Notes: generated by a model not told the origin, from the sequence alone. A DNA stretch of 64,000 bases from Zopfochytrium polystomum (GCA_025765615.1 JAIVFJ010000262.1:21531-85530), one strand, 5' to 3'; numbered from the stretch's first letter, positions 46,321 to 56,120 are shown. Numbers and translations are program-made.

Positions 46321-46462
46321 GTGTAATATATATTTATTGATTGAAATGTATATTACATCGGCAGCTAATGTCTTTTTTTAACATTTCTAGCCTAATTTAT
46401 GGTCACAAAATATTTGACAAAGTGTGTAATATATATTTATCGACTAAAATGTATATTACATC
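46321..46462. repeat. Two copies of a hairpin-forming AT repeat
   Basis: GTGTAATATATATTTAT..TATATTACATC occurs at 46321-46359 and 46424-46462; each has TGTAATATA pairing with TATATTACA. The surrounding 46080-46740 is AT-rich and non-coding. Confidence 0.75.
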
Positions 46463-46739
46463 ACCACTAAAAATTGTATTCTGAATATCACATCCTAATT
46501 TGTGTCACATTTCATCAGCTCTTCACATGAAACAAATAATACATATATATTTTTCCAATATTTTCTTTCTAATTTATGATACATTTCATTAGCTTTTCTC
46601 TAATATTTCCTTATTTGATTTCATTGTTTTGAATGGAACCCGTCGAACAGACTTTCCTGACTATTTCCTTTTTTGGAAATTATCCCTAATCCTAACTCCT
46701 CAAGAAATTTATTATCTACTACAACTGTTTTGGTGATCG

Positions 46740-48010
46740 AATCCACCCTCACCGGCCCAATGATGAAGTGGAAACAACAGTTAGAGACCTGCATCTAGGC
46801 CCGAATACGCCGAGTGCGGGCGTGAGGGAAAAAAGGGCGAACCTTGAAAAAACCCACACTAACACCCAACGAAGAACAACCACCAACGGAAACTATGAGG
46901 CCCAACCCCCCCCCAAAAAAGGGGGGGGTGGGAATGCGTAAGGCCCCGCAGGGGGGTGAGTCGAAGAAAGGAAAGCGTAAATCGAAGGGTAATGCAAAAT
47001 TCGAAGAAAAAGCGTAGAAGCGAAAACATATGCGGGAGCCCCCGGACTAATCAACAGGGGCAATTCGAAGTAAAAGCGAAATAAAAAGAGGCAAAAATCA
47101 GAGGCTTATCCACAGCGATAACCGGAATCCGAGCCGAAATACTTGGGGTGGCGCCCCGAGGCGCCTCCCTGACCGAGGGGGTGGCGCCCCGTGGCGCCGC
47201 CCCAGCCGAAGGGCAGCGCCGCGAGGCGCCGTCCCAATCCGAAGGGCGGCGCCGTGAGGCGCCGCCCCAATCCGAAGGGTGGCGCCCAGGCGCCGCCCAA
47301 GCCGAAGGGCGGCGCCGCGAGGCGCCGTCCCAATCCGAAGAGGGGCGCCGACAGGCGCCGCCGACCGAGGAGGGGGCGCCGCAAGGCGCCGCCAAAATGC
47401 TGAATCGAAGACTGTGACAAGGCAGGAAAGGATCGGGAGGGAGGACTCAACCCCCTCTCAACCGTTCCCGCGATGCACAGGAGCGCGAGATCGAAGAGGC
47501 TTGCGGATCGAGCGGGGGGCGGTGGGGTCAGCCACCGCCCCAAGCGTGGCGTAGAAGAGAGGCGCGAGAGCGCCTGGGCGACGGGGGCGGGGGAGGAACG
47601 TCGCAATACCGCCGAAACTGCAAAAGAGAGGTCGCCGACACTTACCCTCACACCCCAGTACTGCTAATTTCCTGGGCCATCGCGGGGGGAATCGCTTCCC
47701 GAGTGAAGGGCCTTGCATCGGACCGATGGTGGGTGATGTACGCCGACGTCCCACCAATACCGCCCAGGGGGATCGCGGATCGCGCAATCTGAATGCGTCC
47801 TGCTACTGCCAATTTCGCAGGCCAGCCGGGGGGATCACATCCCACGCTTCAGACTTGCGCTAACCGTCGCCACGATCGCTCGCGACGATGGGGGGCCAGT
47901 TGCACGCCGGCGAACTGGCCCCTCACCACCCGACGCTGTCGTCGAAGACAGCCTCGTCGGCGGCGGCAGCGACCTTGCGGCCGCCACCAACCGCCGCCCC
48001 CAAAAATTGC
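46740..48010. other. GC-rich island inside the AT-rich inverted-repeat unit
   Basis: Composition flips to GC-rich between about 46,740 and 48,010, with mononucleotide runs near 46,908-46,930. A pair of diverged repeats starts TACTGC.AATTTC at about 47,660 and 47,808. Reading frames across it are short or dictated by the 33-bp repeats, and I do not support a gene. Confidence 0.55.
47143..47400. repeat. About eight tandem ~33-bp repeats with paired GGCGCC sites
   Basis: Each unit contains two GGCGCC palindromes a few bases apart, then a CCC(A/C)A(T/G)CCGAAGG segment. Units differ by substitutions and small deletions. The 33-bp period equals 11 codons, which is why several frames stay open. Each unit can fold into a GGCGCC hairpin. 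Confidence 0.85.
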
Positions 48011-48170
48011 AAAGTTTTTCCTCCCCTAATCCTAACATGAACATGTCGAACAAACTTCTCAACTTCTCATTTTGCGATTCAATGAATAAATTGTAATATA
48101 TCAAAGATAATTTCAAACCCATTTAATATGTTATTTTTTTTGTCCTCATTATTTATTCTTGAATGAGGTG

Positions 48171-48201
48171 ATTTTCTTGACACTTATTAAAAAAAAGTTC
48201 T
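48171..48201 (-). repeat. 31-bp inverted repeat, right copy
   Basis: Exact reverse complement of 46047-46077. It is the left half of the larger palindrome at 48186-48249. Confidence 0.9.
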
Positions 48202-48249
48202 TCCGCATCCGTTCGGATGCCTTTCAGGGAACGAGAACTTTTTTTTAAT
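48186..48249. repeat. Large imperfect palindrome with inner hairpin
   Basis: ATT-A8-GTTCT at the left and AGAAC-T8-AAT at the right are perfect 16-base arms. Between them sits GCATCCG/CGGATGC, a second 7-bp hairpin. This resembles a resolved end junction or terminal hairpin of a linear viral DNA. Confidence 0.75.
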
Positions 48250-48288
48250 CACGATCCCCCCTTTCTATATTCTTCAAATATCTAGACA

Positions 48289-49670
48289 TTACTCATTTTT
48301 TGATCCAATGTTTTTCACAGCATCTTCAGTTGTGTAATTCTTGCTGCCGTATTTGTCGCAACACCCCTTCTTATGATCCTTTCTACAACTTTTGCATACC
48401 ATTCTTTTATAATTGATGTATCTTTTGTCTGCTTGTACTATTGCCAACTTCAGATTGTAAATGGCTTTCTTGTCAGTTTCTTTCTCATATTTTATTTTTA
48501 TATCTTTCAGCTTGATAAATGAATTCCCCTCATATTGATAGTTTGCTTGGATCCATTTTTGAGTCTCCTCCTCTTCATGTTTTTCATCAATATTTATAAT
48601 TCTAAGACCAATCCACCCTTTCTTTTTAATATTTGAATCAGGCTTTTGTCTTAAACACTCAATTATTGTCCATTTCTTTTCTGGCCATTTTTCACTGAAT
48701 TTCTTCTCAAGCATTTTTATAAGTTCTCTCTTATCATCCATTTTTAATACTGTTCCCCAGCTCTCTTCCCATTTTTGCACAAATCCTTGAAAAATATCCT
48801 ATCGTTCTGAGTTCTTTCTATGTTTTTATCTATCCATACTCCTAATTCGTCAATCTCTTCATCAATATTCTCATCCTTTTCTTCTATTTTTTCTTCTTGT
48901 ACTTCTATTTCTTGTTTTACTTCTATTTTTTCTTCTTGTACTTCTATTTCTTCTTTTACTTCTATTTCTTCTTTATTTTCAAGTCTTACTCCACACTTGT
49001 CTATTAATAGTCTCTCTAATTCTTCTTCTGTTATCTTATCTCTACATCCTTTCCACGTATTCATCAAATTACCAAATGTTCTCACCGTTTTTATAATAAA
49101 TCGCAATTCACATTTGAAATATTCTCCTCCTTTTCTATAATTTGCTAGTACTGAATGTATTATTCGTTCCAACACAACTTCATCATATATTTTGAATTCT
49201 AACTCCACTTTAAACTCATCCTTATTTCCCGTTTGCAACTCTCCTTTCCGTTTCTCCAAACTTCTCTTTGTTCTTCCAATTTTGTATGTTTGATTGTCTC
49301 CAGAATTCAAGACATATATAGTTCCTGTTTTTATTTGTTCTTCATACACTATCTCCTTTATTTTTTTGAACTCACTTTCTACTTGCAATCTTCTATTTCT
49401 TTCATTGTCTATTTGTGTTTGGTATAATGTTTGGTATAATTCTTGTAATAATTTATTAAACCACTTTGAAAATTCTGCATTATTTATTAATGGGAACACT
49501 CCATCCACTGTTATTAAGATCAAGTCATCTTCACCATCTACAGCATCATCATCATCTTCATTTCCATTTATTATTTTGTATATTTCTTTTTTATTAAATA
49601 ATGGATTCTCATATGTTCCATATATTTTGAGATCATTCCCATTGTATGTTTTTTTAAATATTTCTTCCAT
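48289..49670 (-). CDS. MSV199/T5orf172-like protein with GIY-YIG-type nuclease domain (one-base shift near 48,770)
   Basis: The first frame (ATG 49670) has an N-terminal domain like the viral MSV199/Bro-type DNA-binding fold (YGTYENPLFNKKEIYKII). A coiled-coil linker follows. Next is a T5orf172/GIY-YIG-like domain: TIYV near 117, YKIGRT near 129-134 with the catalytic-type Arg, LERIIHSVL with Glu 168, and GEYF near 182. Acidic EEIEVQ repeats come after it. At about 48,770 in a short T run the reading shifts to a frame ending at 48289, which adds KWTIIECLRQ, GWIGLRI and a CKSCRKDHKKGCCD zinc-type motif. Both parts occur in one protein in iridoviruses and mimiviruses. Likely role: DNA binding and cutting, possibly homing or genome maintenance. 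Confidence 0.7.
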
Positions 49671-49737
49671 ATCTATTAATATTTCTTAATATTTTCATTT
49701 TATTTACATTAACTTTGCTCTCCAATTTTAATATTTT

Positions 49738-49860
49738 TGCTAGTGACGCCGTTTCCCCAAAAAGTGACGCTTTTTCTAAAAAAGTGACGCTGATTGCCAA
49801 AAAAGTGACGCTTTTTGTTAAAAAAGTGACGCCGATTGCCAAAAAAGTGACGCCTTCTAC
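49738..49860. repeat. Iteron-like 21-bp direct repeats, array 1
   Basis: About six units of (A)nAGTGACGC(C/T) followed alternately by GATTGCC or TTTTGTT, with a 21-bp period. The array lies 68 bases upstream of the MSV199-like gene start. A second array is at 50088-50180, and the 230 bases between are extremely AT-rich. Confidence 0.8.
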
Positions 49861-50087
49861 GTCGATAAAGTAATAATTTTATTATATTCTATGTAATTGA
49901 GACCATAAATCATGTCATATTTGTGTAGTAGTGAAAAATATAAAGAAAAAGATTCTCCTATAAAAATTATTACTAAAATATTTTCAAAAATAATATTTTA
50001 GAATCTAATTATTTATTATATTTTTTTATGGTTTCATTTTTCTATTTTTTATTTTTTATTTTGATTTTTATGACCATATATTTCTTC
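49861..50087. other. Very AT-rich segment between the two iteron-like arrays (candidate origin)
   Basis: About 230 bases, nearly all A and T, with no gene, flanked on both sides by 21-bp repeats and lying next to a primase-helicase gene. This arrangement resembles a replication origin with a DNA-unwinding element; the function is inferred from layout only. Confidence 0.4.
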
Positions 50088-50180
50088 TAGTGACGCCGAT
50101 TGTCAAAAAAGTGACGCCTTTTATTAAAAAGTGACGCCTTTTGTTAAAAAAGTGACGCCGATTGCCAAAAAAGTGACGCC
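50088..50180. repeat. Iteron-like 21-bp direct repeats, array 2
   Basis: About five units with the same AAAAAAGTGACGCC core and the same alternating GATTG.C/TTTTGTT spacers as array 1, ending directly at the stop of the primase-helicase gene. Confidence 0.8.
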
Positions 50181-50181
50181 T

Positions 50182-52697
50182 CTATAAATCGTCACTAAAG
50201 AAAGTTTTAGTCCTTAATTTTATAAATATCCTTCTATAATCCACACCCTTAACCTTTTTCCTCTCACAATAACCACATCCCTTGAAGACGTTTTCGATTA
50301 GTCTTGTTGTTTGAACAATGTCTTTATCGTATCTATGACGCTTTAAAAATTCTCTAATGTCAGTTAGTGAAACAAAATCATCATTTTCCCCAACTTCATA
50401 TTGTCCTTCTAATTTATCCAACACACTTTCTTTGTTGTCAGTTAAATACATATTACGTATTGACTCAAATGACAGTGGTTGATCATAGATGAAGTTGTTA
50501 TCCCTGAGTTTTTTGTATGTATCAAGAAGAATTAGAAGTAATCCTTGTTTCATTTCCTTTTGTTTTTCTTTTGTATATTTTACTGCTAATTTTTCATGAG
50601 GTTCTTTTGGTTTTGCAACAAACTTTGTCTTATATTCTATTAAACATACTCTTCTATCAGATCCTTCATCAGACTTATCAAAAGCAGGTAATTCATTGCA
50701 TAGTATATGAATTTTAAATGATCGATATAGTTCTTGCTCTTTTTCTTTGAATAAACCCCTATATGAAATTACATCGCCTGTTAATTGTTTAATGAAGCCC
50801 ACATTGAACTTTGCATTTGCTTCAGGCTCAGAACAATACAATAGTCTCTTGTCCTTGAACCCTACTAATGTTTGAATCAGCCTCACTAGCTCCTTTCATC
50901 TTGTTTGTTAAATAATTTGCTTTGAATGTACCAGCATAGTCACCAAGAATTTCTTTCAGTCTTTGCATAATAGTAGACTTACCATTTGCTGCTAATGGTC
51001 CAAAATTTATTGTAAATGTTTCTTCTCTGTCAACACCATCCAGTGATAACGCAAAACGTTTTAATGCAAATTCTCTTTCTTCTTTATTTGGGAACATGTC
51101 TATAAACATTTTTGTTGCTAATGCTGTGTTTGCATCTTTATCATATTCTATTCCACATACTAAACTTATGTATTCATCTCTTCTTCCAATTCTAAATTCG
51201 TCATTTCTTAAATCATAAACCCCATTTGGGAAACCAAGTAGCTCATAATTTTTATTAAAAACTTCACTTTTAATTCTACATTCTCGTCTTAGTTCACCCA
51301 TAATCTGCATTCTGTAAGGTAATTTTTTCAACCATTGTGACTGTATTTTCCATTCATCTCCAAATTTATCTATATGGAAAACAATATAATCATCAATATC
51401 TTCTTCTAGGCTTTTTTCGTATATACCTGTTTTTTCATTAAAAATAACCCTGAAACTTGTAAAGTATCTTTTGAGTTTATGTCTTCATTTATTAATATAT
51501 TGTCCTGCTGATTAAAAGTTAGTGTTTGGTAAATGTTTGGTGCATTTTCTTTGGTTATTTCATATTTCTCATTTTGTGGATATTTAAATGTACAGTTTTC
51601 ACATGATAATTCATACCCATGCTTCAAATCACAATTTGCAATGAGACAAATTTTTTTGCATTTTGTCTTGTTATCTTTATTTTGTGCTGTGTGCAATGCT
51701 ACTAACAATCCATGCTGAAAGTCTTCAGCTTGTTTTGCACTAATTTGTTGTTCTTTATTTCAGGTACATCATGTACTAAGTTTACTTTGAACATTTCACT
51801 TAACTTGTCCATCTCCTTTTTTAACTTTCGGTTTTTTGTTTTCTTTTGTATTTGACTGAATAATTCAAAGTTATCTTCTTTCAGCCACATCAACAAAGTT
51901 CCTACCTTCACAATATTCGTTGATTTGCCTTTTTTCAAACTTGACCAGTCACTTTCATGTAGTACTTCATTATATTTCTCGCTCTTTTTTGAATATTCCT
52001 TAAATAAATGTTCTCCTTCTGGATATCTTGTTAGAAAGTATCCTATTCTAATCCAACTGTCTCTGTCATTCCATCTTTCCTCAGATAGTCCATCTAATAT
52101 TTCACAAAGTTCACTATTATCAAATTCACACTCATTTTCATTACCATCTTCAGTTTCAGAGTCATTGTCTTCTTTTCGCTTTTTAAAGTCCATTCTTACT
52201 TTGGCCTTGTTCCATATTACTTCCAATTTGCTAAGTTCATTTTCTGTCACAGATCTAATCTCTTTGTCTACATATACATCATAACCTTGTCCTTCAAATA
52301 CAATTTGAGTTTCACCTTTAATATCAATGTGCAGCATACTGTTACTTGTTGATTTAGGAAATCTTTCGTCATACTTGAAATAAATGTGGTAGCCACCTCT
52401 AATTGTTTTGGTGACAAGTGTGTTTATTTCTTCTATTTTACCCAGATTTTCTTCAAACCATTTTTTTGCAGTGAATTCTTCATCTTTATTGTCAAGATCA
52501 ACTACAACTACATTACTTTTAATTCCACAAAAAATTCCAAAATTTTTATGAATATTTTTATTAAAATATTTTTTTAATCTATTTATTCTTAGTTCATTTT
52601 CATCATAGTCTTTATCACCATTTTCTTTTATTTTTATGTAAGTCAAGCCAAACTTTTCCATGTTCTCAAATTGTCTGTAAATTTGTTTTATAGTCAT
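50182..52697 (-). CDS. PrimPol/D5-type primase-helicase (reading broken by about three one-base shifts)
   Basis: Consecutive frames 52697-51702, 51708-51406, about 51430-50828 and 50886-50182 make one protein of roughly 835 residues, typical for viral primase-helicases. The N-terminal AEP primase has VVVDLDN (D67 and D69), GYHIYFKY and a PriCT-like RDSWIRIGYFL. A D5_N region follows (LLGFPNGVYDL), then an SF3 helicase with Walker A GPLAANGKST, Walker B-like RLLYCSEPE, sensor IHILCNELP and an Arg-finger-like DRRVCLIEY, and a D5 C-terminal domain. It would prime and unwind viral DNA. The shifts near 51,745, 51,440 and 50,885 (the first two in A or T runs) may be sequencing errors or true decay. 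No hairpin follows this gene. Confidence 0.8.
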
Positions 52698-52786
52698 TTC
52701 TCCTTTTATTTATAGGTTAGAAAATAATTTTCAGTTTTTAAACGCGTTTTATATTTAAAACAATTTCTTCTCGTTTAATTGTAAGA
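52698..52786. promoter_or_regulatory. Divergent intergenic promoter region
   Basis: Eighty-nine AT-rich bases separate the primase-helicase start (minus) from the small plus-strand gene. It contains AAACGCGTTT, a perfect 10-base palindrome at about 52,739-52,748, midway between the two genes. Confidence 0.45.
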
Positions 52787-53035
52787 ATGGATTCAATTTC
52801 CCTCCAAGAACTTGTAAAATCTTTGTCAAAACGTGATTTAGTAAGACTATATCTCCTTGTTAATAGTGAAGTCAATCAGCTTAAAAACGAAAATCCCAAA
52901 AACGTCAGTAATATACTCTACGCCATTAAGCATCCTGAAAAAATGCGTGAAAAGGCTTTACGAAATTATTATCGCAAAAGGGATCAACAACAGTCTGACC
53001 AACAAGTCCCACAAATGTCACAACTTCTCGACTGA
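52787..53035 (+). CDS. Small hypothetical protein, divergent from the primase-helicase
   Basis: An 82-residue frame, the only plus-strand gene I support in the element. It is predicted to be mostly helical (LQELVKSLSKRDLVRLYLL, then KHPEKMREKALRNYYRKRDQ) with a basic middle and a Gln-rich tail, and no membrane segment. Codon use matches the AT-rich neighbours. The shared 89-base upstream region with the primase suggests coordinated expression. No family is recognised; a small DNA-binding or regulatory protein is possible. Downstream, 53036-53170 is AT-rich with an ATTATGGTCATAAT palindrome. Confidence 0.6.
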   Translation: MDSISLQELVKSLSKRDLVRLYLLVNSEVNQLKNENPKNVSNILYAIKHPEKMREKALRNYYRKRDQQQSDQQVPQMSQLLD

Positions 53036-53170
53036 ATGTAATTAAAATTTACTTTATATACCATTATGGTCATAATAGTTACTAAGATTCTCATACACAT
53101 TTCCGACCATAAATGTACATGAGAACTTTAACTAACATTTTCAATCACATTTTGTCGTTTGACTTGCTAT

Positions 53171-54382
53171 CTATTGTACATTTTGTTTATATTTTTCCAA
53201 TAACAGAACCACCAGCCCTTGTGCAATTTCTACATTTTCCTTTTGATTGAAGTGTTTATATTTCTTGTGGAAAGGAGATAATGGATTATCCGCAAATTCA
53301 TAACTGTATTTTATTCTTGACGTACAGTGTTTCAACCATGTGGGTGTTTTATCAAATAAGCCCCGTCGACAAATGTGCAAATGAATTGTGTAAGTTTTAG
53401 CAAATGTTTTATTATTCCAAGTTAAATGTTGTAATTTTTCAAGAAGTTCGATTTTCATTCTTTTCTCATTTGTAAGATGCATAAATACCAGTCTGCTTTT
53501 ATAAAGATATTCAACATGGTTATTAAGATTTTCAGTCAAGATATCATCAGATAATAATCTAGTTGCATAAGAGCCAAAAATTGAGAGAAGTTTATCAGAG
53601 ATGAAGCTTTTACCATTTGCAGTGGTACCTTCGTGAAGAACTAACAAGTCATCTTTTACAAAACCATTCATACATTGAGAATATAATTGGAGGACTTTAT
53701 CTACATTTTTACCATAAATATCTTTCAATACTTTTATTGCTAAATCTGTTGAAGCATTTTGATCATATTTTAGAAGACTTGATCTGAAAATAAACTCGTC
53801 AGGAAGTCCAATTCGAAACTCTCCTGTGGAAAGATCATAAACGCCATTCTTGAAAGCAAACAGATTTGGATTCGTGTCAAATATTGATTCACTAACACTA
53901 CATATTTTTTTTAATTCAGAAATTGTTGCAGTGGCTAGGGTTTTTGCATCACACTCTATATCATATCCCAAATGTTCATTAAATATTTCAAGTTCAAAAA
54001 TTGTTTCGATATTATGTTCAACTTTATAAATGCCACCTGAATCAGAGTATCGTACCCAAGCGTCATGTTCAATTACGTAAAGATATGATTTTCTGTATCT
54101 AGATGCTCGTTCTACACATGTTTCGTTTTTAATGTAAGAATCCAATGTCCAGTCAACATCGTCAAGAGCTTCACTGTGATGACAATAATTACATTCTATT
54201 TTGTGACCATTTCGTGATACTATATAATAAACATTACAACCTCCTTTACATTTGTTGAATTTATCACTTATGTGCGCTTTTAATATAAGTCTTCTACAGT
54301 CATCTTTATCGTCATATACATAAACCTCTTCATTATACTTTTTTTTTATCCATTCTTCAAGTTCATTTGATGCTCTTTCCAT
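53171..54382 (-). CDS. D5-like SF3 helicase paralogue with N-terminal zinc ribbon
   Basis: A single 403-residue frame. Residues 45-67 form a zinc-ribbon-like CKGGC...CNYC motif of the kind found between primase and helicase in viral primase-helicases. A D5_N region follows with FAFKNGVYDLSTGEFRIGLPDEF, the landmark shared with the larger gene at 50182-52697. The helicase core has Walker A GTTANGKS at about 252-259. Walker B and sensor positions are weaker (RLVFMHLTNE, YTIHLHICRR). The C-terminal D5 domain is missing. It is therefore a shortened paralogue, perhaps an accessory helicase or a decaying copy. The ATG at 54382 is the first in frame. No hairpin follows. Confidence 0.7.
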   Translation of the reverse strand: MERASNELEEWIKKKYNEEVYVYDDKDDCRRLILKAHISDKFNKCKGGCNVYYIVSRNGHKIECNYCHHSEALDDVDWTLDSYIKNETCVERASRYRKSYLYVIEHDAWVRYSDSGGIYKVEHNIETIFELEIFNEHLGYDIECDAKTLATATISELKKICSVSESIFDTNPNLFAFKNGVYDLSTGEFRIGLPDEFIFRSSLLKYDQNASTDLAIKVLKDIYGKNVDKVLQLYSQCMNGFVKDDLLVLHEGTTANGKSFISDKLLSIFGSYATRLLSDDILTENLNNHVEYLYKSRLVFMHLTNEKRMKIELLEKLQHLTWNNKTFAKTYTIHLHICRRGLFDKTPTWLKHCTSRIKYSYEFADNPLSPFHKKYKHFNQKENVEIAQGLVVLLLEKYKQNVQ

Positions 54383-54451
54383 TTTCTTTTAGCAGGCATC
54401 TTTTTTTTTTCATTTCTTCTTTATGCCCACCCCCATGCCACACAAGCCCAT

Positions 54452-55296
54452 TCACACACTCAACAGAATGTTCATCAAACCTTTCATTAATTTGTCATCT
54501 ACGTTTCCACTCCCGTTCACTTCTAAAGTATGAACATACTCTGGTGGAGTCTTATCAAATAATGGTTTCTGTTCTGCAAATACATGTACTGCACACTTGA
54601 CATCAGACCATTCTTTCATTCTTTGTGAGAACATTGTGTCTCCATTTTCTGCAAAGAAATATACTAATCTATATTGATTCTCTAGTGCTCGCTTCTGTTT
54701 TTCTGAAATCACTGTACTGCCTACAAAGAACAAATATCCAATTTGTGATTGATAATCTCCAAACATTTTTTCAATAGTTCACATACAGTTTCAATTCTCA
54801 TTTCATTACCATGATGAATCACTATACTATGCTTAGATCCAATCAATGTTTCAGCTAAACATTTTATTGCTTTATCTTTATTTACTCCATACGTTTGCTC
54901 TAAAAATTTGTTTGCAGTTTCTGTTTCTTCATTTGGATCAAACTCTATACCACACGTTAATGTCACTTTTTCTTCTATTTTTCCTTTTCTGAATGCTTTT
55001 TTTGAAATATCATATACACCATTTTTGAAACCTATAATATGCTTGTGTTTGTCGAGATCATATACACTTCCTTTACATAATTCAGCTAATTCTTCTATTA
55101 TTTTCGAAGAGTTTCTTAATATTTTTCTAAATGTTTTCTCATCATATTCACTGTATATTTCTGGAAAGTCTCGTATATAGTTTGGTTCATGTTTTACGTA
55201 TATTCCTGTATATTTATCGTACATATACCATTCTTCTAATTCTTTTATATAAATGATTGGATCATATAATTCTCTTATTTCTTTGGCTGTTATCAT
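54452..55296 (-). pseudogene. D5-like paralogue with degenerate Walker A, split by a one-base shift
   Basis: The frame from 55296 shows a D5_N domain (IIGFKNGVYDISKKAFRKG, then GIEFDPNEETETANKFL). At the position of the P-loop it reads HHGNEMRIET, lacking the GKS/GKT that binds ATP phosphate. Just after, at about 54,770 in a run of six A, the reading shifts to the frame ending at 54452 (FGDYQSQIGYLFFVGS, LFDKTPPEY). The total of about 280 residues is much shorter than family members. Loss of the P-loop suggests it cannot hydrolyse ATP. It is either a pseudogene or a non-catalytic partner of the other two D5 proteins. A TTTAAATAAAAAAT stretch lies just upstream. Confidence 0.6.
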
Positions 55297-55397
55297 TTCT
55301 CTTTTCTTTTATTTTTTATTTAAAGATCTTCTTTACTCTCCTCCTCCGCCCATTCCGGACACTATCACGTGACTTCGTTCTAAATTTTGGCATAAAA

Positions 55398-55436
55398 AAA
55401 GCCCCAAACACTGCTGGCTGCAGCGCTTAGGGCTTT
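55398..55436 (-). terminator. 3' hairpin with T-tract, copy 1
   Basis: On the minus strand a 14-bp stem with G-U pairs encloses an AGCCA loop and is followed by a T run. It starts 16 nt past the stop at 55453. Confidence 0.8.
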
Positions 55437-55452
55437 CTCTTACATTCTCCTC

Positions 55453-56024
55453 TCATATTTTCATTTTTATTTCTTTTGTTAACACAAGTTTGTTGTTTTT
55501 ATAATCGTTAATAACGTATTGGTAATGATAATCATATTTTTCCTCATTATCATTGAAATATCTTGTCATTTGTTTTGTTGATACTTTTTCATATGATTCA
55601 TCATAATAATTGAAAATTTTCACATACATCATATTTTTTTGTTGTATTATATCCACATGCATACTGTCGTTATTTTTTTCGTAACCTGTGAATATAAATA
55701 ATTCATCCAATTCTTCAAAATAATGTCCATATTCAAATTGAAAAATTTCTCTTACTTTTTCCGAAACTTCCACTTTCGCTCTTTTATTTTTATTCCTGTT
55801 TCTTTTTCCATTTTTAGAATCTCATCAATTCTTGTCTCGGTTTTTTTGAAATCTCCACTATCCATTTTATTTAGTATCATTTCTATTATTTCAATTGGTA
55901 AGTTCCTAAATGGTACTTCCTTCACCTTTTTCCTATGTCTTGCACATTTTTCTTTTCCATTCCTTGGTTTTACTCCACATTCTTGTCCTTTCTTCACTCC
56001 CCTTTTGAACTTGTAGTCGCACAT
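55453..56024 (-). CDS. Zinc-finger/F-box-like family protein (one-base shift near 55,785)
   Basis: The first frame (ATG 56024) begins MCDYKFKRGVKKGQECG with the family C-x13-C-x10-C-x2-H motif, then the F-box-like helix LPIEIIEMILNKM and the RIDEILKMEKETGIK motif. In a run of four A at about 55,785 it shifts into the frame ending at 55453, where KVEVSEKVREI continues the family alignment (other copies read RVEVNEEV). The remaining residues (FGHYFEELDELFIFTGY-like region) are acidic and specific to this copy. F-box proteins recruit targets to SCF ubiquitin ligases; that role is inferred. The upstream ATG at 56090 is rejected because that stretch contains the promoter motif. Confidence 0.65.
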
Positions 56025-56050
56025 TTCTGGTGCTTTTCTACACGTCCTCT

Positions 56051-56065
56051 CTAAATTCAGTTTTT
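56051..56065 (-). promoter_or_regulatory. AAAACTGAATTT promoter-like element
   Basis: One of about 13 copies in block 2, others at about 56602, 57286, 58064, 59230, 60100, 60602, 61232, 61909, 62529, 62604, 62926 and 63736. Each lies 25-70 nt upstream of an ATG, or in a promoter-only repeat. Copies at 57286 and 60100 read AAAATTGA, identical to the mimivirus early promoter core. Confidence 0.7.
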
Positions 56066-56087
56066 CCCTCCGCCCATTCCGGACAGT

Positions 56088-56093
56088 CACGTG
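56088..56093. promoter_or_regulatory. CACGTG box in a GTCACGTGAC context
   Basis: Palindrome between the hairpin of the upstream gene and the AAAACTGA element. Similar boxes recur at 55366, 56752, 57329, 58103, 58771, 59290, 60143, 60651, 61260, 61332, 61944 and 61967 (approximate positions). The context matches the binding site of bHLH factors such as Cbf1; a host factor is inferred. Confidence 0.65.
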
Positions 56094-56120
56094 ACCTCGT
56101 TCTAAATTTTCGCATAAAAA

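Noticed and set aside
47051..47651. Frames through the 33-bp GGCGCC repeats
   Set aside because: The repeat period is a multiple of three, so several frames stay open on both strands; no start context or conserved domain supports any of them.
49654..49842. Minus-strand heptad-repeat peptide (VTFLxxS repeats) through array 1
   Set aside because: The 21-bp period keeps a frame open. A similar array occurs in array 2, and the downstream gene has its own ATG in another frame. Left as a weak alternative only.
49738..50180. CRISPR-like array of short direct repeats
   Set aside because: The spacers are only 7 bases and alternate between two fixed sequences; there are no unique spacers and the context is eukaryotic/viral. 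Iteron-like repeats fit better.
55398..55436. Hairpins as bacterial rho-independent terminators
   Set aside because: The form (stem then T-tract) is similar, but the setting is a eukaryotic-virus-like element where hairpins define poly(A) sites. I annotate them as 3'-end signals without claiming the bacterial mechanism.
56025..56090. Upstream start for the 55453-56024 gene
   Set aside because: The extra residues translate the AAAACTGAATTTAG promoter element shared with other genes; the MCDY start is common to the family.
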